A stretch of DNA of 64,000 nt, from the NCBI RefSeq assembly GCF_009796805.1, contig NZ_CP047029.1:2304501-2368500 (forward strand). The letters are read 5' to 3'. Of this stretch, positions 28,206-36,905 are shown one piece after another; within the stretch, counting starts at the first letter, position 1, and each line of letters opens with the position of its first letter. This DNA comes from Algibacter sp. L1A34 (GTDB lineage Bacteria > Bacteroidota > Bacteroidia > Flavobacteriales > Flavobacteriaceae). The position numbers and the translations under genes are program-made. The notes under the pieces were generated by a model. It worked only from the letters and a program-made list of their open reading frames with translations. It made no database searches and was not told the origin of the DNA.

Positions 28206-30047
28206 TTGAATAAATTTTATAACAGTTGTGGTATTCTATTAATTTTTACAGTACTGTTTTCATGTGAAAAAAAAACAACTGAAATTTTTGAACCTATTAA
28301 GATAGCGTTTATTGCTGACGCTCATTTTCAAGATATTCATGCGCATTTTGATGATGCCAATTACCAAGGTGTAAAACATCCTGAGACTGGCGAATATGTA
28401 AATATTCGAACCATGGAAGCGCAATTACATTCCACCCGAATTTTTAATGAGAACTACTTCGCCTTCTTAGAAGCTTTAGATGATATTGTAGCGCGTGGCA
28501 TAAAATACGTCGCATTACCTGGCGATTTTAGCGACGATGGACAACCTGTACATGTTAAAGGTTTGCGTAAAATTCTAGATCAATATTCTAAAAAGCATGG
28601 TTTGTTGTTTTTTGCAACTACAGGTAATCACGATCCTGTAAAACCATTTACTCAAGATGCTGGAAAAACTGATTTTTTAGGAGAAGGAGGAAAGGAACAG
28701 ATTATTGTAAGTTCCAATAAAAACTTAAAATCAATTAATAAAACGCAATTGAAACCCATTATAACTTCGGAAATTAAAAAATGGGGTTATAAAGATATTT
28801 TAAATGAAATGTCGAGTTTTGGGTTTTATCCTCAAAAGGAATATGTGTATTGGGAAACACCTTTTTCAAACTATACTTACATCAATTATAGTTTTGAAAA
28901 AGCTTTAGAAGCATCTGCGTTAACCAAAAGAGTTTATGCTATTGATGCTTTTAATAAGCACCCAGACGCCAGTTATTTGGTAGAACCAACCGAGGGTTTG
29001 TGGTTGTTAGCTATTGATGCCAACGTCTATATGCCGAATAAAGAGTTGTCAGGCGTTTCTAATAATCCAAACGATTTTTCAGGCGCTAGTATTGGATATA
29101 ATAATGTGCTTTTACAAAAACAGCATTTAATAAGTTGGGTTAAAAAAGTAGCTAAGGAAGCACAAGAAAAAGGCAAGGTTTTAATTGCCTTTAGTCATTA
29201 TCCCATGGTTGAATTTAATGACGATGCCTCGGAAGAAATGAAAGCCGTTTTTGGAGAAAATAAAATGCAATTACATCGCGTTCCTAAAAGTGAAGTAGCC
29301 GAAACATTTGCCGATGCAGGAATTAAAATTCATTTTGGAGGCCACATGCATATTAATGATACGGGCGTTTACAAAAGTAAAAAAGGAAATACACTTTTTA
29401 ATATTCAAACACCATCTTTAGCGGCTTATGCACCAGGCTATAAAATACTATCAATTCATAATAAATCGGAATTTGAAGTAGAAACTGTGGTTATTAAATC
29501 GGCTAAAAATTTCAATAGTTTATTTCCTCTATACAAACAAGAGTATGCTTATTTGAATGAAACGGGTGCACCTTCAATCTGGGATAAAGAGATTCTTTTA
29601 ACTAAAAACTATAAAGAATTTACTAAGTTTCATTTAAAAGAATTGGTGCGTCTTCGTTTTTTACCAAGTGATTGGCCAGAAAACTTTGCCGATAGTTTAT
29701 TGACGTTGTCAGGAAAAGATTTATTATTGAAGAATACCATTGAAACTACTTTATTAAAAAAAGTATTAGAGGAGAATAATGTAACTTTAGAATCATTCGA
29801 AAACTGGACAGGTTTTGATATGATTAATGATTTTTATAAACTAAGAAGTGCAGATGAGTTGGCCTTTGAAGATATTGGAACAGGTAGATTAAAACAATAT
29901 GAGTTGGTGTGCCATGCGTTAAAAACATCGGATAATGACATGTTTAAATTATGGGCTAATATTTTCGAAAAAAGCAAAAATGGGCAACCAGCTAATCATT
30001 TTAAAATTAATCTAGAACAAAATAGTATCGAACGCATTTTAAACTAA
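28206..30047 (+). CDS. Calcineurin-like metallophosphoesterase lipoprotein
   Basis: A 613-residue lipoprotein (cysteine 20, LFSC) of the calcineurin-like phosphoesterase superfamily. All metal-binding motifs are present in order: FIADAHFQ, LPGDFSDDG, GNHD, a histidine in FSHYPM, and GGHMHIND. It therefore hydrolyses a phosphomonoester or phosphodiester on the periplasmic or outer-membrane face. A TTG at 28206, 8 bases after the GH115 stop, is the only plausible start: an in-frame stop lies at 28188 and the next ATG would remove both the lipobox and the first metal motif. Being encoded straight after a PI-PLC domain and GH115, removal of phosphate from inositol phosphate or its glycoside is a reasonable inference. 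Confidence 0.88.
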   Translation: MNKFYNSCGILLIFTVLFSCEKKTTEIFEPIKIAFIADAHFQDIHAHFDDANYQGVKHPETGEYVNIRTMEAQLHSTRIFNENYFAFLEALDDIVARGIKYVALPGDFSDDGQPVHVKGLRKILDQYSKKHGLLFFATTGNHDPVKPFTQDAGKTDFLGEGGKEQIIVSSNKNLKSINKTQLKPIITSEIKKWGYKDILNEMSSFGFYPQKEYVYWETPFSNYTYINYSFEKALEASALTKRVYAIDAFNKHPDASYLVEPTEGLWLLAIDANVYMPNKELSGVSNNPNDFSGASIGYNNVLLQKQHLISWVKKVAKEAQEKGKVLIAFSHYPMVEFNDDASEEMKAVFGENKMQLHRVPKSEVAETFADAGIKIHFGGHMHINDTGVYKSKKGNTLFNIQTPSLAAYAPGYKILSIHNKSEFEVETVVIKSAKNFNSLFPLYKQEYAYLNETGAPSIWDKEILLTKNYKEFTKFHLKELVRLRFLPSDWPENFADSLLTLSGKDLLLKNTIETTLLKKVLEENNVTLESFENWTGFDMINDFYKLRSADELAFEDIGTGRLKQYELVCHALKTSDNDMFKLWANIFEKSKNGQPANHFKINLEQNSIERILN

Positions 30048-30066
30048 ACTTAAACGACTATTTTTA

Positions 30067-33000
30067 ATGGCAAACCGCTTTATCATATTATTTTACATGT
30101 TACTTTTTGCTTTGTGCTCATTTGGACAAAGCCTTAAATTCGAGCATTATAACGATAACGATGGCTTGTCTCACAATTCTGTGCGGCATATTGTACAGGA
30201 TAAACATGGCTTTTTGTGGTTAGGAACTTTTTCGGGGTTAAACCGATTTGATGGTTATGAATTTCAAACGTTTTTAAATACTTCCGAAGGTGATCGTAAA
30301 ATTAACGATAACGATATTACAGCTTTAGAAATCGATAAAGAAACGGGGGATATCTGGATTGGAACAAGAAAAGGGCTTACTCTATTTAATATAGAAACTC
30401 AGGAGTTTACCACTTTTTTAAATGAAGACGGGAATCTAAGCAGTTTACAAGATGAAGAAATTAGATCTATCTATATTGATAAATTTAGCCGTGTTTGGGT
30501 TGGAACTAAAGATAGTGGTATTTTTTTATTTTTTGCTGAAGAAAAACGGTTTGAAAAAGTAGAAATTCAGGGTTTTAATTATGTTAAAGAAATTTTTGAA
30601 GATACAAAAGGTAATATTTGGATTGGAAGTTATGGTTCGGCATCGGTAGCCAAAATAATATTAGATTCTGTTGGGAAGATACAGCAGATAGAAACGTTTG
30701 TTCTTCAAATTCCAAATTCTACTGAGATAAATCCTTATGTTAATTTTATTTACGAGGATGCTAAAAACGATATATTCGTAGGTACTCGTAAAGGACTTTA
30801 TAAATTAGATAAAAACCAAAATAAGTTTGTGAATCTCTATATCGAAAACAACTCGGATAGAGAAGCTCTAGGTCCTTATTTTTTAACAGTTACGCAAGCT
30901 CCTAATGGAAAATATTGGGTAGGAACTTTAGGCGGATTGTTAGTTTGTGATTCTTTGGAAGCGATTAGTAAAGGCGAGTATAAGCGTTATTTTTCGGTTT
31001 TAACAGATCAAACCTCCTTGATTGATAATCTTGTATCGGCTTTATATTTTGACACTTCTGGGATTTTATGGATTGGTACCGAGGATGGTTTGGATAAATA
31101 TGATCCGTTTGAAAATCAATTTAATCTTAATAAGGATATTTCTAATTTTATTGGTAATCAAGCACCTAGAATTCGTGGGTTTTCTAAAACTTATGATGAT
31201 AAAATTATTGTGGCAACACGGCACAATGGACTTTTTATTTCTGAAAAAGAAAATTTTATTCCTTTAGAAATCAACCAAAAAGATATTGCTAGTATCTGTT
31301 CTACAGATGGTAAAACGTTTTATTGTGGACTTTGGGATGGTAAAATATTAATTTACGATTATGTAAATCGGAGTTCAAAAGAAATTGGTATTGGTTTTGA
31401 AGAATCTCCTGTTATAGCTTTTGAGAATTTAGGGAATGGTAAGCTCGTAATAGGTTCCTTTGGCGAAGGTGCTGTGATTTTGGATACAGAAGATGTTTCA
31501 GAAAAAACAAAGAAGATACAGTTATTAAAAGGGTATGAGATTAATGAAATTATAAAAGATACCGATAATAATCTCTGGTTTGCTACCGAAACGGGGGTTG
31601 TAAAACACAACTTGGTAAATGGAGATCAAATGGTTTACACTTCATCTTTAAGTAAGGATAGAGGGTTATTACACAATAATGTTAGTGATATCGTTTTTGA
31701 TAACTCCGGTAAACTTTGGGCAGCAACGCGTAATGGTTTATGCTTTTTTGATGAAGTTGAAAACAACTTTTTACCTTTAAAAAACCCTAAAGAACTTGCA
31801 GGGAAATGGATAACAGATTTATTGATAGACAAAGAAGGTGATTTATGGCTAAACGTAAATAATAACAGTGTTGCAAGGCTAAAAACTAATAGTTTAGATT
31901 ATAATATTTACCATGTAAACAGTGGGAATCGATTAGATTATTTTAGCTCTCGTGGTTTTTATAAGTTCGGAGATTCTAATATTTATTTGGGAGGAAAAAA
32001 GGGTGTTATCTACTTTTCGCCTTATACTATTAAAGAAAATAAACTATCACCCCAACCTGTAATAACCGAAGTGAAAATTCAAAATGAGATATTATTTCCT
32101 ACCAAAGAAATAAATGGAGAAATACCGCTTGCAAAGGATTTTAATCAAACAAAAAGTATCGCTCTAAATTATAAAAACAGGAATTTTTCGTTGCAGTTTT
32201 CTACGCCATCTTATGCTAATGAAAAGCTTAATAAATTTGAATATCAGTTAGAAGGTTTCGATCAAAAATGGATTGCTACTAGTAGTAATTCTCGAACGGT
32301 TCAATACACCAATTTATTTCCTGGTAATTATGTTTTCAAAATAAAATCGTGTAATAGTGATGGGCATTGGAGTAATGTTGTTTCATATAAAATAAAAATT
32401 GAACGTCCGTTTTGGTTTACTTATCAGGCGCTTATTTTATTGATATTGCTAATTGGGGTAATATTACATTTTGTGAGGCGTGAAGTAAAAAATAGATTGA
32501 GGTTAAAACAAGAGTTAGTAACAGAAAAAGTAAACCGTGAGCGGGATATTAAATTGAACAACGAGAAATTACGATTTTTCACCAATATATCTCACGAGTT
32601 AAGAACGCCTTTAACACTCATTTTAGGACCTGTAAAGCAATTAATAGAAGAGAGTAAAACTTATAGTAGCGAGTACCAAAAAAGCCGTTATAATTTGATT
32701 CATCAAAACGCGAGCCGACTATTAAATTTGGTTAATCAAGTTTTAGACTTTAGAAAGGCGCAAACGGGAGAATTAAAACTAAAAGTATCACGAACTGATA
32801 TATTACAATACACACATAACACCTTCGATTCGTTTAAAGAGTTTGCCTATAATAAAGAAATTCAAATGAATTTTAACACCGAAAACGATTCTCTTTTTGG
32901 TTGGATTGATCATGATAAATTGGATAAAATTCTTTATAATCTATTGTCTAATGCTATTAAGTTTACCAATAAATATGGACATGTTGATTTATATGTACGT

Positions 33001-34101
33001 TTTAAGGACGAGAAAGAAGAGGTTGTAGTTTTGGAAGTAAGTGATGATGGAATAGGTATTCCCGTAAAGAGTCAAGAAAAGATTTTTAAGCGATTTTATC
33101 AAGCCACAAATAGTAAAGAAAATAATACGGGTTCTGGTATTGGTTTGTCTTTAGTTAAGGCCTTGGTCGATCTGCATAAAGGACAAATAACTGTTGAAAG
33201 TACACCTAAAAAAGGAAGTGTTTTTTCAGTTGAAATACCGATAAAACGAGAGTTTTATAGTAAAAATGAAGTTTTTGAATTTGTTGCTAATACAAATGAA
33301 GAAACGCCAATACCTCAAGTACAGGTAAAGAAAATAACAACTAATACTGAAATAAAAGAGAAGATATTAGTCGTTGAGGATAATATAGAACTCCGTAAAT
33401 ATTTAATTGATTATTTATCGAATTATTACAAAGTTTACGAAGCTGAAAACGGGGAAGAGGGCTTGAGGATTTGCCGACAAATAAAACCTATTTTATGTGT
33501 TGCAGATGTTATGATGCCTATTAAAAGTGGGCTTGAGTTTTGTGAGGAACTTAAAAACGATGAGTTTATTAGTCATATTCCAGTAATTTTATTAACCGCA
33601 CTTTCGGAAAATGAAGACAAGGTAAAAGGATATAATATTGGTGCCGATGGGTATTTGGTAAAGCCCTTTGATCCGTCTTTATTACGATCTATAATTGTTA
33701 ATATCATCAAGTCGCGATTAGAGTTGAAATCGAAATTCTCTAATGATGCGGAAAGTGAAATAGGCCTCATTACACATTCGCCTGTAGATGAGGTGTTAAT
33801 GGGAAAAATATCTAAACTTATTGATAAAAATATTAGCAAACCCGATTTAACAACAGGTTATATTTGCGAAGAGTTGGGGGTGAGTTCATCAAAATTATAC
33901 CGAAAAATTAAAGAACTTACCGATTTGGCTCCAAACGAATTTATTAGAACGGTACGACTAAAAAGATCAGTACAGCTTTTAAAAACGAAGAAGTATAATG
34001 TATCGGAAGTTACTGATTTAATTGGGTTTAACGACCCTTTGTACTTTAGTCGTTGCTTTAAAAAACAGTTTGGTTACCCACCAAGTAAATTGCTTAAATA
34101 G
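30067..34101 (+). CDS. Hybrid two-component system sensor kinase/AraC-type regulator
   Basis: A 1344-residue one-chain signalling protein controlling the main PUL. Order: signal peptide, a periplasmic double beta-propeller of repeated WLGT/WIGT blades (about residues 25-690), a Y_Y_Y domain, one transmembrane segment (TYQALILLILLIGVILHFV, about 780-800), HisKA with phospho-acceptor H843 in NISHELRTP, HATPase, a receiver domain with D1147 in ADVMMP, and a C-terminal AraC-type helix-turn-helix. It starts 19 bases after the phosphoesterase gene, so it is probably cotranscribed with the enzymes it regulates, giving positive feedback. In this class the periplasmic part binds an oligosaccharide or sugar breakdown product; here the ligand is unknown. 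Confidence 0.96.
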   Translation: MANRFIILFYMLLFALCSFGQSLKFEHYNDNDGLSHNSVRHIVQDKHGFLWLGTFSGLNRFDGYEFQTFLNTSEGDRKINDNDITALEIDKETGDIWIGTRKGLTLFNIETQEFTTFLNEDGNLSSLQDEEIRSIYIDKFSRVWVGTKDSGIFLFFAEEKRFEKVEIQGFNYVKEIFEDTKGNIWIGSYGSASVAKIILDSVGKIQQIETFVLQIPNSTEINPYVNFIYEDAKNDIFVGTRKGLYKLDKNQNKFVNLYIENNSDREALGPYFLTVTQAPNGKYWVGTLGGLLVCDSLEAISKGEYKRYFSVLTDQTSLIDNLVSALYFDTSGILWIGTEDGLDKYDPFENQFNLNKDISNFIGNQAPRIRGFSKTYDDKIIVATRHNGLFISEKENFIPLEINQKDIASICSTDGKTFYCGLWDGKILIYDYVNRSSKEIGIGFEESPVIAFENLGNGKLVIGSFGEGAVILDTEDVSEKTKKIQLLKGYEINEIIKDTDNNLWFATETGVVKHNLVNGDQMVYTSSLSKDRGLLHNNVSDIVFDNSGKLWAATRNGLCFFDEVENNFLPLKNPKELAGKWITDLLIDKEGDLWLNVNNNSVARLKTNSLDYNIYHVNSGNRLDYFSSRGFYKFGDSNIYLGGKKGVIYFSPYTIKENKLSPQPVITEVKIQNEILFPTKEINGEIPLAKDFNQTKSIALNYKNRNFSLQFSTPSYANEKLNKFEYQLEGFDQKWIATSSNSRTVQYTNLFPGNYVFKIKSCNSDGHWSNVVSYKIKIERPFWFTYQALILLILLIGVILHFVRREVKNRLRLKQELVTEKVNRERDIKLNNEKLRFFTNISHELRTPLTLILGPVKQLIEESKTYSSEYQKSRYNLIHQNASRLLNLVNQVLDFRKAQTGELKLKVSRTDILQYTHNTFDSFKEFAYNKEIQMNFNTENDSLFGWIDHDKLDKILYNLLSNAIKFTNKYGHVDLYVRFKDEKEEVVVLEVSDDGIGIPVKSQEKIFKRFYQATNSKENNTGSGIGLSLVKALVDLHKGQITVESTPKKGSVFSVEIPIKREFYSKNEVFEFVANTNEETPIPQVQVKKITTNTEIKEKILVVEDNIELRKYLIDYLSNYYKVYEAENGEEGLRICRQIKPILCVADVMMPIKSGLEFCEELKNDEFISHIPVILLTALSENEDKVKGYNIGADGYLVKPFDPSLLRSIIVNIIKSRLELKSKFSNDAESEIGLITHSPVDEVLMGKISKLIDKNISKPDLTTGYICEELGVSSSKLYRKIKELTDLAPNEFIRTVRLKRSVQLLKTKKYNVSEVTDLIGFNDPLYFSRCFKKQFGYPPSKLLK

Positions 34102-34206
34102 ATTTTGTCTTTATAATTTCTCCATGTTTTTGATGTATTAGTCCATTCTGTTTGTAGTGTTATCTTTTAAATTGCGAATAGAAATTAAACTAATCTGCTT
34201 TAACCA

Positions 34207-35085
34207 ATGAAACCATCTGAGAATAAGAGTGTCCAAAATCCAATGAAAGATATTGACGATTGGGAAGATAATTTATTAGATAGATATCCTGATCCACAAG
34301 AGAATAAAAAAGAAGAAGAGGAATTTAGGAATTATGAAGACTCTGATAGGTTAGATACCGTTCGCGAGTTTTATAAAATAAATCATGAATTTCAAACTTA
34401 TGACTTTGTTTGCGAAAAAGAAGCAGAGTTTTTAAAATTCGATAGAAAAGAAATGTCTATTTGGGGTGCCGTAGATTTTTTAAATACTTTGGTAGATGAT
34501 AGTGATCCTGATATTGATTTAGATCAATTACAGCATTTATTACAAACTTCGGAAGCTATTCGTGCAGATGGCCACCCAGATTGGTTTATACTTACCGGTT
34601 TTATTCACGATTTAGGGAAAATTTTATGTTTATTTGGCGAGCCGCAGTGGGCTGTTGTTGGAGATACGTTCCCTGTTGGTTGTGCATATTCTGATAAAAT
34701 TGTTTATCCTGAATTTTTTAAAGCGAATCCGGATTATTCAGATTTACGTTTCAATACAAAGTATGGTGTTTACAAACCAAATTGCGGTTTAGATAACGTG
34801 AAAATGAGTTGGGGTCACGATGAGTATTTGTATCAAATTATGAAGGATTACTTACCTGATCCAGCCTTATATATGATTCGTTATCACTCGTTCTATTCTC
34901 AACATCGCGAAAACGATTACACACATTTAATGAATGCAAAAGATATTGAAATGTTTGAATGGGTTAAGAAATTTAATCCTTACGATTTGTATTCCAAAGC
35001 ACCAGTTCCACCAAATGCAGAGGAGCTTTTACCTTATTATAAAGAATTGGTAGCGAAATATTTACCCGAGAAATTGAAGTTTTAA
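34207..35085 (+). CDS. Inositol oxygenase (myo-inositol to D-glucuronate)
   Basis: A 292-residue cytoplasmic protein without a signal peptide that matches myo-inositol oxygenase, a di-iron enzyme that opens myo-inositol with O2 to give D-glucuronate. All six iron ligands of the animal enzyme have equivalents: H110 ([13 protein letters not shown]), H134 and D135 (FIHDLGK), H204 (SWGHDE), H227 (RYHSFY) and D260. The long conserved run [18 protein letters not shown] is also present, and the length is close to the 285 residues of human MIOX. It begins 105 bases after the regulator gene and is followed by a sodium/solute symporter, suggesting uptake and oxidation of inositol. The enzyme is best known from eukaryotes and is much less common in bacteria. 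Confidence 0.95.
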   Translation: MKPSENKSVQNPMKDIDDWEDNLLDRYPDPQENKKEEEEFRNYEDSDRLDTVREFYKINHEFQTYDFVCEKEAEFLKFDRKEMSIWGAVDFLNTLVDDSDPDIDLDQLQHLLQTSEAIRADGHPDWFILTGFIHDLGKILCLFGEPQWAVVGDTFPVGCAYSDKIVYPEFFKANPDYSDLRFNTKYGVYKPNCGLDNVKMSWGHDEYLYQIMKDYLPDPALYMIRYHSFYSQHRENDYTHLMNAKDIEMFEWVKKFNPYDLYSKAPVPPNAEELLPYYKELVAKYLPEKLKF

Positions 35086-35126
35086 TTTCAATAAAAATAA
35101 ACTCTCATCACCTCCTGTGTTTTTTT

Positions 35127-35175
35127 AAGCTTGTGAAATAATTAAACTTTTTTAGTTTATTGTTTCAACAGGCTT
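35127..35175 (+). other. Imperfect hairpin in the inositol oxygenase-symporter gap
   Basis: An imperfect inverted repeat (AAGCTTGTGAAA against TTTCAACAGGCTT) encloses a second small hairpin (TAAACT / AGTTTA). There is no T-run after it, so it is not a standard terminator; it could be a processing or attenuation element between the two genes. Confidence 0.3.
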
Positions 35176-35223
35176 AATTGAATATGCAGATTTTCTTGCA
35201 TCCTAACTAACTAAACTAAATTT

Positions 35224-36801
35224 ATGTACACTACGCTAACTTTTATTGGCTTTACGGTCTTTGTAGCTTTTTATTCTTGGTATAAACTTCGTAAAGAAAA
35301 ACTAAACTCTAAAGATGGCTATTTCCTTGGCGGAAGAAGTTTAACAGGGGTTGTTATCGCCGGCTCCATGTTACTTACTAATATTTCTACCGAACACCTT
35401 ATTGGTATGAATGGCTCGTCTTACAAAAACGGATTTATTATTATAGCTTGGGAAGTAACATCTGCTTTAGCTTTGGTGGTTGCAGCTATTTATTTTGTTC
35501 CAAAATATTTGAAAATGGGTTTAACAACTATTCCCGAATATTTGGAAAAACGTTTTGATAGCACCACACGGACTTTAGTGGCTTTGTTTTTAATGATTTC
35601 GTTTATAGTAACACTTTTACCTATTGTTTTATACACAGGTGCCATAAATTTAGAAAGTATTTTTAATGTTTCGGAAGTTTTGGAAGTCACCAAAAAAGAA
35701 GGGCTTTGGATAACAGTAGTTGGTATTGGTGTTTTAGGATCTGTATATGCCATTTTTGGGGGTTTAAAGGCCGTTGCTATTTCAGATACTATAAATGGTT
35801 ACGGACTTTTAATTGGTGGTTTAGCGATTCCATTAATAGCTTTGGTAAGTATAGGTGATGGTAATCCGTTGGCAGGTTTAACTAAGGTTTATAATCATAG
35901 TCCAGAAAAATTTAATGTTATTGGAGCTAAAGATTCAGTGTTACCTTTTGAAGTGCTTTTTACAGGTTTAATAATTAATCAGCTTTATTTTTGGAGTATG
36001 AACCAAACCATAATTCAACGGGCTTTAGGAGCAAAAAATTTAGTTGAAGCTCAAAAAGGATTATTGTATACTGGTGTTTTAAAAATTTTAGTTCCTATTA
36101 TTATCATTTTACCTGGTGTTATTGGCTTTTACTATTTTGGAGATTCTATGTTTGAAGGGCAGGATATGATTTACCCTGAATTAATTAAAAAAGTGTTGCC
36201 TGTTGGCCTTGTTGGTATTTTTGCAGCTATTGTTATGGGGGCTGTTTTAAGCACCTTTAATAGTGTACTTAATAGTGCAGCAACTATTTTTAGTATTGAT
36301 GTTTTCAAAAGGCACTTAGGAAAGAATTGCAGTGATAAAAAATTAGTAAAAGTAGGCCGATTAACGTCTTTAATACTGGCGATTTTTGCCATTTTAGTTG
36401 CTCCTATGGTAGCCAATGCTCCCGATGGATTATATCAATTATTGCAACAGTTAAACGGGATTTTCTTTATACCAATAGCATCCATTATGTTAGCGGGGTT
36501 TTTCTTAAAAAAAGTATCAGCGATGGGAGCGAAGGTTGCTTTATTTGTAGGGTTAGCATTTTATATTCTAACTACCTTTATTTTAAAAGTTGATATTCAT
36601 TTTGTGCATATTTGGGGTATTGAATTTCTTCTGAATATAATAGTGATGTTTGCCGTTTCTTATTTTTATCCGGTGACATCAGAAATGAAGCAAGATAATA
36701 TTGTTTTTGTTGAAATGAAAACATGGAGATACACAAAACCAATGTCTATTTTTCTGTGTGTAGTTACAGTTTCAATTTATATTTTATTAGGAATAAATTA
36801 G
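35224..36801 (+). CDS. Sodium/solute symporter (SSS/SLC5 family)
   Basis: A 525-residue polytopic inner-membrane protein with about 13-14 hydrophobic segments and an extracytoplasmic N-terminus, as in the sodium/solute symporter family. Recognisable parts are DGYFLGGRSLTG in the first loop, IPEYLEKRF after the third helix, FGGLKAVAISD, and FNSVLNSAATIFSIDVFK in the second half. Family members import sugars, inositol, uronates or amino acids with sodium. The sequence alone does not fix the substrate. The inositol oxygenase gene immediately upstream makes myo-inositol the first candidate, with glucuronate or a released hexose as alternatives. A bidirectional terminator separates it from the convergent DUF4861 gene. 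Confidence 0.92.
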   Translation: MYTTLTFIGFTVFVAFYSWYKLRKEKLNSKDGYFLGGRSLTGVVIAGSMLLTNISTEHLIGMNGSSYKNGFIIIAWEVTSALALVVAAIYFVPKYLKMGLTTIPEYLEKRFDSTTRTLVALFLMISFIVTLLPIVLYTGAINLESIFNVSEVLEVTKKEGLWITVVGIGVLGSVYAIFGGLKAVAISDTINGYGLLIGGLAIPLIALVSIGDGNPLAGLTKVYNHSPEKFNVIGAKDSVLPFEVLFTGLIINQLYFWSMNQTIIQRALGAKNLVEAQKGLLYTGVLKILVPIIIILPGVIGFYYFGDSMFEGQDMIYPELIKKVLPVGLVGIFAAIVMGAVLSTFNSVLNSAATIFSIDVFKRHLGKNCSDKKLVKVGRLTSLILAIFAILVAPMVANAPDGLYQLLQQLNGIFFIPIASIMLAGFFLKKVSAMGAKVALFVGLAFYILTTFILKVDIHFVHIWGIEFLLNIIVMFAVSYFYPVTSEMKQDNIVFVEMKTWRYTKPMSIFLCVVTVSIYILLGIN

Positions 36802-36826
36802 ATTGAAATAATTTTGAAGCATAAAA

Positions 36827-36873
36827 AAAGTGATTGTTTCAATCTTCATTTAGAAGAAAAGAACAATCACTTT
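36827..36873. terminator. Bidirectional terminator between convergent genes
   Basis: A 12-base-pair inverted repeat (AAAGTGATTGTT / AACAATCACTTT) encloses a loop that itself contains a TCTTC/GAAGA stem. It lies between the symporter stop and the DUF4861 stop, with A/T-rich tails on both sides, so it can end transcripts from both directions. Confidence 0.7.
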
Positions 36874-36905
36874 ATGTAATTATTAAAAGTTTTGAAGATT
36901 AATTA

